Part shown: positions 54,658-64,000 of the stretch, piece by piece
Numbering within the stretch: position 1 is the first letter of the stretch
Layout: every line of letters starts with the position of its first letter
NCBI GenBank assembly: GCA_019279435.1
Contig: JAAALK010000289.1
Location: 27,086,603-27,150,602, forward strand
Direction: 5' to 3'
Source of the DNA: Zizania palustris
Lineage: Eukaryota > Streptophyta > Magnoliopsida > Poales > Poaceae
Length of the DNA stretch: 64,000 nucleotides
Position numbers and translations under genes: made by a program
Notes under the pieces: generated by a model
What the model was told of the DNA's origin: nothing
Database searches by the model: none
What the model saw: only the letters and a program-made list of their open reading frames with translations

Positions 54658-55182
54658 CAAACTGGAGCAATAACTTGAAGAGGTGTTGGCGGACGATGAC
54701 TTCATCTTCCAATCCATTGACAACCTTGGTAAGTGCGGACCAAGGCCTCTGCATTAGCTACTATTGTGGGTCAATAAAGCCCCTGGCGAAGTGTTTTTCC
54801 TGCCAAGGCTCGAGGGGCAAGATGGCTACCACAAAGGCCTTCATCAATTTCTCGAAGTATATCTTGGCCTTCAGCTTGAGAAATACATCGGAGTAGGGGA
54901 GAACATACTCCGGCCTCGTAAAGAATACTATTGATAATATGATAATTCTGGACTCTCAATTGCAATCTTGAAAGCTTCGGGTAAATTAGCTTCACCTTGC
55001 AGTAATTCCATAATTGAACTCCGCCAGTCGGTGTTCGGTATGCAAAGGACCTCCGCAGGAGGGAGTTGGGGCACCAAAGGAGAAGTAAGCTCTTCATAAA
55101 AAGCCCCTTTTGGAATATCTATGGCTCTGGCTGCAGCTTTTGCTAAGAGATCAGCTTATGCATTTTCAGCTCTTGGTATACT
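54658..55182 (-). pseudogene. Z integrase N-terminal zinc-binding domain
   Basis: On the - strand RVQNYHIINSILYEAG and DEGLCGSHLAPRALAGKTLRQGLY carry the histidines, then a stop (TGA where Trp is usual, near 54771), and TYQGCQ carries a zinc cysteine. The sequence continues to LQVIAPV at 54658, where the CACTA element starts. Confidence 0.75.
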
Positions 55183-56268
55183 TCAGAAAGAAATCCCTTT
55201 GAATGCTGCTTCGATCTTACGAATTTCTTCTAAATATTTAGCAAGTTGCAGCTGCCTCGCTTGAAAATTTTTATCAACGTTCCCTGCTACAATTTGGGAA
55301 TCTATTTTTATAACAACTCTTGTAGCACCAAGGGCACGTGCCTTGCGAAGACCCAGCAAAATTCCTTCGTACTCCGCAATATTATTGGTGGACTTAAAGT
55401 TGAGCCTTGCGGAGTAGATTGCTTTTTGTCCCGAGGGTGAAATTATCATTGCTCCTACGCCTGCTCTGGATGCTTGAAAAGCTCCATCGGTGTATATGGT
55501 CAATATTCCTTCACTTGATTTTTCCGGAGCTCACACTGCAGACGAAGTCCATTCTGCTACAAAATCAGCCACCACCTGTGACTTGATTGTTGTCCTTGCT
55601 ACAAAGGAGATGACGAAGGTGCTAGCTCGACGACCCATTTACCAATTATCCTTGTAGAATATTTGCTTCGAAGCATCTCCCAAAGGATAAGAAGTTGGTA
55701 CAATTACATTATGTGCTAGAAAATAATGTCGTAGTTTCCTTGAAGCCATCACCAGAGCATAAGTGAATTTGTCCAATTTGGAGTATCTTGTTTTTGCTCC
55801 GGATAAAGCTTCTGATACAAAATGTACTAGATTTTGTACCAACTTACCATTGAAATCCACTCCTCGAACAAGGACCGCACTGACAGCGGACCCAGTAGCT
55901 GCAAGATAAAGATGAAGCATTTCATCTGCCATGGGCATAGTGAGTGTTGCGAGGTTGTTGAGATAATCTTTAATATCGTCAACACTATGTTGGCACTCCG
56001 GTGTCCATGCAAAATCTTTGGACCCTTTCAAGGCTTTCATTATGGGGAGGCTTCGCTCTACGGACCTTGCCAGAAAACTGCTAAGTGCTCCAAGGCATCC
56101 AGTAAGCTTCTGAACCTATTTCAAATTTTCTGGTGGAGCCATTCTTTGTAGTGCAGTTATTTGAGTTGGGCTAGCTTCGATTCCCCTGCTCGAAACTAAA
56201 TACCCTAATAGTTTCCCTGCTTGAGCCCCGAAGATACATTTTTCAGGGTTGAGGCGAACTCCACATGC
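55183..56268 (-). pseudogene. Z RT thumb, first RNase H and archaeal-type second RNase H
   Basis: After a stop near 56268 the thumb (LNPEKCIFGAQAGKLLGYLV) and connection (LARSVERSLPIMKALKGS) follow. The first RNase H (LYLAATGSAVSAVLVRG, HFVSEALSGAKTRY) ends near 55639. After a stop the second RNase H (55503-55183) has IYTDGAFQASRAGVG, NNIAEYEGILLGL and KIDSQIV with D, E, D intact. The arrangement is that of Tat elements. Confidence 0.82.
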
Positions 56269-57177
56269 TCAGAGGCTCTCAAATGTTTCTGCTAAGTCTA
56301 GACTATGTTGGTGCTTTAAAGCACTCTTTATTACAATGTCATCCATATAGGCTTCGACATTACAGCCTATTTGGTGACCTAGAGCCTTAGCAATTAATCT
56401 TGAAAAATTTGCCCCGGAATTTCTTAAGACGAAGGGCATTTTTACATAGCAAAAGACTCCCAAAGGAGTTACAAAGCTTTTCTTGATTTCACCTTCGTGC
56501 TTTAACCATATTTGATGATACCCAGAATACGCGTCGAGGAAACTCAAGAGCTCCTAACTAGCAGTGGAGTCAACTAATTGATCAATGTGGGGCATTGGGT
56601 AGGGGTCACGTGGGCATGCTTTATTCAAGGATGTAAAATCAATGCACATGAGCCATTTTCTACAGGCCTTCTTCTTGATGAAGACTGGGTTGGCAAACCA
56701 CTTCGTATGAGCTACTTCTCTGATAATCCCAGCCTTCAATAATTTTTCAACTTCTGCCTTAGCAAGGCTTGCCCTCTCTACTGATAATTTACGGAGCCCC
56801 TGCCGAACAGGTCGAACCCTCGGGTTCACAAGTAAATTGTGTTCCATGATATTTTGGTTAACTCCCGGAATGTTGTCGTCGGACCAGGCAAAGACATCCA
56901 AATTCTCTCTAACTACTTCTTCTAGTGAAGTAGCGATTTCCGAAGGCAATTCTTTGCCAAACTGGAAGGGATAGTCTTTACCATCCTTTACAATAATCTT
57001 TGTTATAATTTCTCCTAAGGGGCTTGGCCTGGAAAAAGATATCTTCGAAGATTCACTTGACGTAGGGATATCCTCCAAATGGTCTTGCGCATTATTCACT
57101 TGTCTTGGATCAAGAGGTGGACCATGGACATATTCTACCCTTTGTGCAGTAGCTTGATCACCGAAGACAGTAAACAC
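56269..57177 (-). pseudogene. Z reverse transcriptase
   Basis: The pre-RT segment (DVFAWSDDNIPGVNQN) leads to fingers and palm (KKKACRKWLMCIDFTSLNKAC, PYPMPHIDQLVDSTAS). A stop at 56554 interrupts it; FLDAYSGYHQIWLKHE and the catalytic YMDD follow. The sequence around NSGANFSRLIAKAL is normal for the family. Only single stops separate the pieces. Confidence 0.84.
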
Positions 57178-57540
57178 TCATGCTTGCGTGGGCATATTCA
57201 TGCATAGATAATTATGGTGTGCCACAGCTCCAAATTGATTTAACATGCCCCTTCCGAAGATGACATTATATGCATAGGGGGCATCGACAACGTCAAAAAT
57301 CACTTCCTCCGTTCTTGCCAAGAGCTCCTCTCCAAAGGCAACCTCAAGACCTATTTGGCCGAGGGCATCAAGAGGAGGTCCCGCGAAGCCTTGAAGTGGA
57401 CGAGCTACTGAGAGGAGATGTTTCCAGGAGATGCAAAGCTGGTCGAAGGCCTAAACAAAGATAATATCCATGTGGGGGAATTTTATACCTGCTGCGTCAG
57501 CTGCAGAGAAGGATATAGGCACGTGGGATCACTCGAGCAT
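57178..57540 (-). pseudogene. Z aspartic protease lacking its active site
   Basis: The C-terminal half is clear (GLEVAFGEELLARTEEVIFDVVDAP, YNVIFGRGMLNQFGAVAHH, YLCMNMPT). Before it the frame reads GIKFPHMD and continues directly into IIFV-stop-AFDQL. In related proteases the DTGSSAD active-site loop lies between these parts, so some 25 to 30 codons seem to be deleted. Stops lie near 57178, 57454 and 57531. Confidence 0.7.
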
Positions 57541-59136
57541 TTAAGCTACTGACGAAGAGGTCCCGATATGGCCTACTTCATGTTCATACTCCCTCCGTTG
57601 CCTTTTCGACATGCTGCCTAGGGTTCCTCCTCCGGAGATAGGAAGAACCACTCTTTTGCCCCGGTCTTGAGTATATTCTTGCTTTGGAGGTGGCATAACA
57701 GTAGCCACCGAAGGTTGTCTTGGGGGATCGAAGCTGTCTACACGTACGACATCCTGCACCGGCTCCGGACGTGCCTTTGGAGGGGCTCGGTCAGTAGTGC
57801 CTCGACCAGAGCTCCTTTTGAGGTACTCGCTTCTCAAGGCTAGTATAGACTTACATGCATCGGTAGCATGGCTTCGGTTATTGTCATGAACACAGTATAA
57901 GAAGGCATGGCCCTTGCTAGCCGGCTTCACTAGCGGCGTCCAGCCGCTGACCTTGTTTCACGAAGCTTATGGACTCTTGGGGGAAAATTTTTGCGGAGAG
58001 GGAGCGATGTTCATGACATCGGAGCGAGGATGCTTCTGTCCTCGGTGCCTATCATGCTGATTGTCGAAGTGGGGCCCTTGCGAAGGAGTTGAGGTTTTCA
58101 CTTCGAGTTTAACTTCTTGGATGACTGGCGAAGACGAAGCTATCCTTCGGAGCCATCCTTCCTCCGACCTAGCATACTCCTCAAAATAAGCCATTAATTG
58201 CTCTACAGAGGATATATGCTTCCGGTGAAGCTTGTCAAGGAGGCCTGCATTGGTGACTCCTTCTCGGGCTGCATCGACCACAGATGATGTAGACAGTCCT
58301 CTTATCTACGACTTTGTATGAGTGAAGCGCTTAAAGAACTGCCTCAAAGTTTCTCTAGGTTGCTGCTTCACCTGAAAGAAACTTCCATTAGACATAGGGG
58401 GCACAAAAGTACCCTAGAAGTTGCTTATGAATTTTTTCCTTAGTTGTTCCCAAGACTTAATTGATCCTGGTTTCAAAGACCAGAACCAACGCAAAGCGAC
58501 TCCTTCTAGCACAAGGGGGAAGCATTTTGCCATTGTATCTCGAACCCCTCCGCTGGCTTCGATTGCTAAGGCATATGAACGAGAGAACTCTCCTGGAGCT
58601 TCTTCCCTGGAGTACTTACAGAGCTTCGAAGTCTTGAACTTGGGGTCAAAGCGCACCTTTTGCAAGTCGGGGTGTAGCGGAGATTCATTATCAAAAGAAG
58701 CATTCTTAGGGGCTTCGGGATAAAATGCGAGGTCATCGTCTTGAGGCACCTCAAGAATGACAGGGGTATCTTAGGGACGAAGCCTGTCTGCAGCTTCCTA
58801 TCTCCACCTTGTCACTTCGGCTTGAAGATTGGCCATCTAGGTCACCACATCATCAAGGCGGTCTTCATTTCTTCCAGAAGGAGCTTCCGAGTCTTGAGAA
58901 CTGAATAGGTCAGTTCGGAGTACAGTTAGAGCTACAGGAGAAGCTCCACCTGTTCAAAGCATAGACGAAGTCCCTAGAGGGGCTTTGTATGTTCGTGGAA
59001 GAGTATTCATTTTGGGAGTCTGGGGTGGGGGAACTACGGAAGGTCCTCTGACCTCAACAGTATTCGAAGATCTCACTCCAGAGGTCCGAGAGGACCTCTG
59101 AAGGGGACTAGCACCTAGGCTCCATTTAGGAGGCAT
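57541..59136 (-). pseudogene. Z gag, degenerate
   Basis: A likely start is ATG 59136 (MPPKWSLGASP). The gag domain is at 58749-58414 (HPDLQKVRFDPKFKTSKL, YSREEAPGEFSRSYALAIEA, LVLEGVALRWFWSLKPGSI, WEQLRKKFISNF). After two stops, 58281-57967 gives DAAREGVTNAGLLDKLHRK and 57930-57541 gives a C-x-H-x-H-x-C-type motif (CVHDNNRSHATDAC). At least six stops break the frame. Confidence 0.8.
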
Positions 59137-59181
59137 GGCTCTAGAAAGAACTTGGTAGAGAACGAAGTTTTCGTACTAGTT

Positions 59182-59199
59182 TCCCCATGGATGGCGCCA
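59182..59199 (-). other. Primer binding site of element Z
   Basis: The - strand reads TGGCGCCATCCATGGGGA two bases inside the LTR. It resembles the Asp-tRNA-type site used by many grass Tat elements, with some mismatches. Confidence 0.7.
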
Positions 59200-59201
59200 A
59201 C

Positions 59202-59724
59202 TGTTGGCGTAAAAGATTACGCTAACAGGTTTAAGAAACTGTATGTGTGACAAACGAAGTGTTTGTGAAAGCGGACTATCTTAAGCCTCCGAATAGGATA
59301 ATAGCTCGAAGTAGTTCGAAGTTATGTATTGAATATCTGAGTATTCGATACCCTTTACAGAGTGAAGAAGGGTATTTATAGACCGAATATTAATGGAAAA
59401 GACTCCTTTACCCTCTAATTACAACCGACTAAGAAGATATTGTTTAATACTCTTCATGGGGGTAAAAAGGTAAAAGACTAATTAATCAGAATGAAGATAA
59501 ATCTTCTATCCTTGCTGGCAACACCCCCTCAGGTGGAAAGGCTTCGGGAAGCTTTGTTACACCGAAGCCTTAACGGAGGCCTTCGTTGTACAATACTCTG
59601 AATATAGCAAAACTTCGATTCTTTTAGGATCTTCGAAGATCGAGGCTTCTGACTTCATCCCTTCTGAATGTATCTTCAGGGGAATGTCCTTGACCTCTGG
59701 AGGATGAAATACTTTCCCCCAACA
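59202..59724 (-). repeat. 5' LTR of element Z (523 bp)
   Basis: On the + strand TGTTGGCGTAAAAG to CTTTCCCCCAACA, followed by the TSD GCTAC. It is the partner of 33262-33785. Confidence 0.92.
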
Positions 59725-59959
59725 GCTACTTTTGATGATTTTGAAATTTCTCATGTGTCTAGAGAAGCTAACTCATTGGCAAATGATTTGTCTCAGCAAG
59801 TATCTGGCTAGCAAGTTAAAAAGGGCAGATTCTTTACATAGGAAAAGTCGATGCTCGAAGAAAATTTTTCGACCGAGAGTACTACCGTCGGTTTGACCTG
59901 CCTTTTTACAAGCTCGGTCTGACCGCCTGTATGCACCCGGTCTGACCAGCCATGTCAGA
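59725..59959 (+). pseudogene. X2 second RNase H end and linker, truncated
   Basis: The frame FDDFEISHVSREANSLANDLSQQ continues X2 pol from 33261. Stops follow at about 59808 and 59838. The last 80 bases hold the GGTCTGACC motifs also seen in the X2 linker at 10918-11050. Element W cuts it at 59959. Confidence 0.8.
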
Positions 59960-60454
59960 TGTTGACGTAAAAGATTACGCTAACAGGTTTCTGAAGGTTA
60001 GAAACTAACAAACGAAATGTTTGTGAAGTAAACTATTTCAAGCCTCCGAAAGGATAATAGCTTAAAACAGTTCGAAAATGTATATTGAATAACTTGTATT
60101 CGGTCCCCCTTACAGGGTAAAACGGGGGGTATTTATAGGCCCAAACATTAAGGAAAAGACCTTTTTACCCCTCTATTACAACCGACATAGTGGAAACTAT
60201 TCGGTACCCTTAATAGGGCTAAAATGGTAAAAGACTAATCTAATGAGAAAAAAGATAAGTCTTCCATCTTAGCTGACAGGGAAGCTCCTGGAAGGGTTCA
60301 AGTTCGAAGATATACTCCGAACTAGAGTTCGCCTCCATACTTCGAACTTGATCTACTGTATCCCCGAAGTTATATGCTGGAAACCCTTGACTTAATCACC
60401 GGCCTTCGTCATGTTACTGCAATAACCCTGAAGATGGAATATTTTCCCCCAACA
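59960..60454 (-). repeat. 3' LTR of element W (495 bp)
   Basis: On the + strand TGTTGACGTAAAAGATTACG to TTTTCCCCCAACA. It is the same length as the V LTR, with a TATA-like box on the - strand near 60135. Confidence 0.9.
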
Positions 60455-60468
60455 GTAGCCCCTCGAAT
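60455..60468 (-). other. Polypurine tract of element W
   Basis: The - strand reads ATTCGAGGGGCTAC, identical in core to the V tract at 1593-1606. Confidence 0.75.
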
Positions 60469-60780
60469 ATGCTTCTTCGCTAAATCTGTAATGTTAGGAG
60501 AGCAGTATAAGCAAGAAAAATAATCATGCGTAGGGGTTAACGGATTTAATCCATCTCTGAAATACGTGGAGATGCAACACTTTGAATCAGCTTCTAAGAA
60601 AATTTCATTCGAACTATCTTAGAATTAACTTGAGAAGCCCGAAAGCTTTTTCAGGCTTAGAAGAAATAGTCGTTGGCTTTTTTCTTCTAACGAAAGTTAC
60701 GCGATGCGTTAACTTCGCAACAAAATAACGGTTAAGAATGTGAAATGATAGATGCAAACGGTACAAAATCGTGGTTTGGG

Positions 60781-60790
60781 CTATAAATAG
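60781..60790 (+). promoter_or_regulatory. TATA box of the antisense gene of element W
   Basis: CTATAAATAG lies 114 bases before the ATG at 60895, at the same place as in V and Z. Confidence 0.65.
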
Positions 60791-60894
60791 AAGGCCCAGA
60801 CCCTTCTCAAGCACCTTTCCACCGCTTTCATGCAAACAAGCCATCAGACAAACCCTAGCCTCTATTTTTCCTCTCAAGCAACTCGTGCGATCCA

Positions 60895-63800
60895 ATGGCA
60901 AAAACTAGTTTAAAGGTTCCGGGAGCGGCTTCAGCTTTAGCTCGACAACAGGCTGCGGCTGCAGCGGCGGCGGCGACATCAGTAACGGAGACTCTGGTAG
61001 CGACAGTAGCAGCAATGGTGGCGCCAGGGAGAAATCCCCAAAATGTCGGCCCTCATGACCTCCTCCCGGCTTCAACGAAGTATGCGGATCAATCCTATCA
61101 GTTGGGGCCTTCAACCTACAAGAGGGAATCGCTCGTGGCTGCAATAGAAGGCAAGATCAGTTCAGAGATAGTGATCCGCAAACCTGGAAAGGAAACCATT
61201 CCTTCGCCAAGGCCCGGAGAAGTAGTCGTCTTCGAAGCTTTTTTCGAAGCTGGATTGGGACTTCCGGCCGTTGACTTCCTGGCCGAGGTATTGGATTTAT
61301 TCCATGTTACTCTCCCCCAGCTCTCTCCGAATGCAGTAGCACGCCTTGCCATCTTCGAATGGGCGTTGCGAGCCGACGGTTGCGATGGAAGAGCTGAGAT
61401 CTTCGCAGCACTGCACAGAGCTTCGTGCCAACCCAAGACCTTCGTAGGCCCCGGAGGTGAAAAGATGGTGGTGGCCTTTAGAAGCATCAACTTCCGGCTT
61501 CGGTACGAGTACGCCCTTCGGTTTCCAGCCAAGGCCATCAATGTCAGATGGTACACAGACTGGATCCTAAAGTGGTTTTATGCCGAAGTTGGGGTGAGCA
61601 GCCGTCTAGCCGGACCTTTGCAAGATATCAACTTCCGAAGGGAAGCTCTTGTGCATCCGGATCCAGGCCAGCTCGAAGCTCACCTCAGCCTGCTTCAAAG
61701 AATTAGTCGCCGCCTGAGCATGCGGGACTTAGCAGAGGAATTCCCCAGACTTCACATCCCTCCTCTGATGGCCAACTGGCTAATCACCTTCGAAGAAGAT
61801 TCGGAAGGTGGTCTTCGAAAAATTTCTTCGAGCTCGAGCCCTGCAGGTAACTTTGAAAACAACATGTTTCATATATATTCATTTAATGAGATGACTAATG
61901 CCAACTTATCTTTCAGCTTCTATGGCTCCCATGACTTCGGAGCAAATTGTTCGAGCTTCGGAGAAAATCCTGGGAGTTTCGACTCCAGCCGAAAAGGAAT
62001 GGAGAATGAAGTTAGTGGGTACTTGGGAGCGATTTAACCGAGTATGGGAGCTACTCAAAATTGCTCCGCCTCCTCTTTTGGATTGGGTGCCTTCGTAGAA
62101 AGGGCCCAAAAAGAGAAAAGCCGAAGTTGGAGCCTCGAGCTCTGCCAAGACTCCATCAAAGAAGGTAGCTAGAAAGCCAAGAGTTGCTGCGCCTTCAAGC
62201 CCAATAGCTTCGGTCTCCGATTCCTCGGAGGATGAAGGCAGAATGCTTGTTGACCTGATCGACAAATATGTAGCCCAAGCAGATGCAAATATTGATGATG
62301 CTGCGAGCGTGCCGGAGTCTCAAGGAAACCTTGGGCAAGTGAGGACTCCGACTGCTCAAGAAAATTTACCACAGGATGGAGCCCCTGTGAACGAAGTTGG
62401 AGTCGAAGTTGCTATAGAATCAACTTCGATTCCTGGTGAAGCAACGACGGCCGCTCCCGAAGATGCTCCATCAGTCGAAGACTTAACTGTGAATTCTGAC
62501 TCTGACGAAGACTTTGGAGTAGCCTTCGACCCACCAAGCAGTCCAATGCTCACCCGTCGACAAAACTTTGCTTCAACAGGATCTGCTTCTATGGAAGAGG
62601 GCCTTCCCGAAGATACCAATCTTGGGACTTCGATTACTCTGGAACCAATTCTAGAAGTCGCTCAAATGGGACCTAGAAAAGGTAAAGGCAAGATGGACCC
62701 CCTCCCTGCTTCGAACTCAGGATCAACTCCGTTTGAATCGACAGATGGAAGCCAATCTATAGAGGGGGGTCAATCTACCGAAGTTCCAAAAGATACTGCC
62801 CAGCGCTCTGGTCCCTCGCCAAACGAAGACGATCAGAGGGCTTTGTCTATGCTCCCTCTTCTAGCTCCTTTCTTGGAGCGAAGAAACGGACTTCGGAATT
62901 TGCTCGAGCCTTTGGATCGAGCTAGCCGCGAAGTCGGGGATACAGACTTGGTAGCCATCTTGAGTGAGGCTGAGGGTTCGGAGCTCAACACTGCTATGGA
63001 GCGTGCAGCGTACCAGGTATGAAGTATTAGGAAAACAAAATTAATCTATATACAAATAACTTCTCACCTTGGTTTTTTTCTTTGCAGCAAATAGTCTTGG
63101 CCCGAGCTGCGAACATTTAAAACGGACGCGAAAGCCTTCGCCTTCGAGAGGAAATTACTACTCTTCAGAGAAATCTTAACATTTCCGAAGGTCGAATTTC
63201 CCAACTAGACGACATGGTCTCAACGGAGCGAAGGGCCAGACAAAGCTTGGAGACTGCAAATAAAGAACTCGAAGCATAACAAATTGTACTTCGGGCAGAA
63301 ATAGAAAAGATGCGGGCAGAGCATGCTATGGCGGGGGCTGAACTTGTCAAACTCCGGGAGGAAAAAAAACTAAAGCTGCAGAGGAGGCTAGCAACCTACT
63401 TACTCAGAAAAACTCTTTAGGTACAGAGGCAGCTAGGCTCTCCGGCGTGGTGGAAGAATTAACTTCTGCGACGGACGCTTTACTTGACGACAAGCTGAAA
63501 TCGGAGAAGGTGGCTGTGGAGGTCATGAACCAACTGCTAGGTGTCCTAGAGTACTTCGGTACTACTAGGACAATTCCTTCAAATGACAACGCTTATTTAC
63601 TTTGGTGGTTAAAAATGATCCAAGGAGCTGCGAAGACGATGAAGACAGCAGGCATTCGATACGGAGAACTCTCGGGACAAGTGGTTGCTATCGGCATACT
63701 TCACTACTACGAAGATCTGGGAATAACGATAACTCCGAACGCAGAGGCGGCTCCCATCACCTTTGATGAAAACTGGCTTCTCAATCCTTCCGAAGACGTG

Positions 63801-63938
63801 GCCACTGCTTGGCAAGCCTTCCAAGCTTCATGGAGAGCCGAAGGTCGCACTGCGATCAAGGCTTGGATTGATGAAGGGCAACGCCAAAAGCAAGCTCGGT
63901 TGCAAGCTTCGAGCAGCCAGCCTCTGCCAAACTCGTAG
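60895..63938 (+). pseudogene. Antisense extra gene of element W (Transposase_28-like), full exon set with few lesions
   Basis: Exons 60895-61846, 61917-63016 and from 63088 onward are joined by two GT-AG introns with matching phases (1 and 0). Exon 1 (317 codons) is fully open and closely matches V (VVVFEAFFEAGLGLPAVDF, LPQLSPNAVARLAIFEWALR, RLSMRDLAEEFPRL). Exon 2 has one stop, TAG at 62096-62098, then a Lys/Ser/Asp-rich region. Exon 3 has stops at 63118 and 63277 and a frameshift at an A8 run near 63365. It then encodes a coiled coil and a conserved C-terminal domain (LLGVLEYFGTTR, SGQVVAIGILHYYEDLG). Function unknown; it shares the opposite-strand position with V and Z. Confidence 0.78.
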
Positions 63939-64000
63939 GTTTAGATTTACTTTAGGATCCAGACTATGTAAAGCATCATACTTTCTGTACATTTATGAAT

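Larger units (their letters stand above)
33262..59724 (-). mobile_element. Element Z: Tat-type Ty3/gypsy retrotransposon with nested CACTA and solo LTR
   Basis: The element reads right to left: 5' LTR 59202-59724, primer site 59182-59199, gag, protease, RT, two RNase H domains, integrase ending at 38551, then an opposite-strand extra gene (34212-37746), polypurine tract and 3' LTR 33262-33785. The TSD GCTAC is perfect (33257-33261 and 59725-59729). Total span is 26.5 kb; without the solo LTR and the CACTA element it is about 11.1 kb. I count roughly 33 LTR differences by eye in 523 bp. It is inserted in the second RNase H of X2. Confidence 0.93.
2102..59959 (+). mobile_element. Element X: oldest Ty3/gypsy layer, tandem X1-LTR-X2, heavily interrupted
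   Basis: The pieces are X1 pol 2102-5037, LTR 5125-8510 and X2 internal sequence 8511-13142, 32341-33261 and 59725-59959. The X2 pieces join in frame across the insertions: the RT of 12566-13142 continues into LGKVNYLRRF at 32354, and the RNase H at 33261 continues into FDDFEISHVSREAN after 59729. A polypurine tract precedes the shared LTR, so it is the 3' LTR of X1. X2 gag starts directly after it without a primer binding site. This fits unequal recombination between neighbouring copies plus a deletion. No outer LTR of X is in the window. Confidence 0.82.
59960..64000 (-). mobile_element. Element W: 3' part of a Tat-type retrotransposon
   Basis: It opens with a 495 bp LTR (59960-60454) followed by the reverse-oriented polypurine tract, so this is the 3' LTR of a - strand element whose gag-pol lies beyond 64000. 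The opposite-strand extra gene follows at 60895-63938. The layout mirrors V. The left TSD would be tcaga (59955-59959), not testable here. The stretch 60469-60780 holds no gene. Confidence 0.88.

Overview
This window is plant nuclear heterochromatin, most likely from a grass (Poaceae). I found no host gene, rRNA, tRNA or organellar sequence. Every stretch I can explain is transposable-element DNA: Ty3/gypsy elements of the Tat type (two RNase H domains, TGGCG-type primer sites, long LTRs), a SIRE/Maximus-like Ty1/copia family, and one CACTA (En/Spm) DNA transposon. Genus cannot be read from the sequence.

The layout is nested, and most boundaries are fixed by LTR ends, target-site duplications (TSDs) and reading frames that resume after an insertion. 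The oldest layer is element X (+ strand), a tandem of two copies sharing one LTR: X1 pol (2102-5037), shared LTR (5125-8510), X2 gag-protease-RT (8511-13142), continuing at 32341-33261 and 59725-59959. Element V (1-2101, + strand, 3' end only) cuts X1. A copia solo LTR (5614-7668, TSD GGTAA) sits in the shared LTR. Element Y (13143-32340, - strand, same family as X, TSD ggatg/agatg) cuts the X2 RT. Y carries a copia solo LTR (18690-20423) and a complete gag-only copia element (21817-28999, TSD ACATT). Element Z (33262-59724, - strand, TSD GCTAC) cuts the X2 RNase H. Z carries a solo LTR (38729-39702, TSD CTGGT) and a ~14.4 kb CACTA element (about 40301-54657). Element W (59960 to the window end, - strand) cuts the last X2 fragment.

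V, Z and W belong to one LTR family. Besides gag-pol each carries an extra gene between pol and the 3' LTR on the opposite strand, with its own TATA box, and conserved intron positions can be read from the genomic DNA. The CACTA element encodes, all on the - strand, a TNP2-type transposase (one in-frame stop), a small Cys-rich spliced gene, and a long spliced gene ending in an Ulp1-like cysteine protease with its catalytic residues intact. Its ends and interior hold inverted repeats centred on TGACGTCA.

Most retroelement coding regions are broken by stops, frameshifts or catalytic substitutions. The clear exceptions are the 917-codon copia gag (the two LTRs differ at only about 18 places by eye, so this is the youngest insertion), the CACTA protease gene, and the V copy of the antisense gene as far as it is visible.
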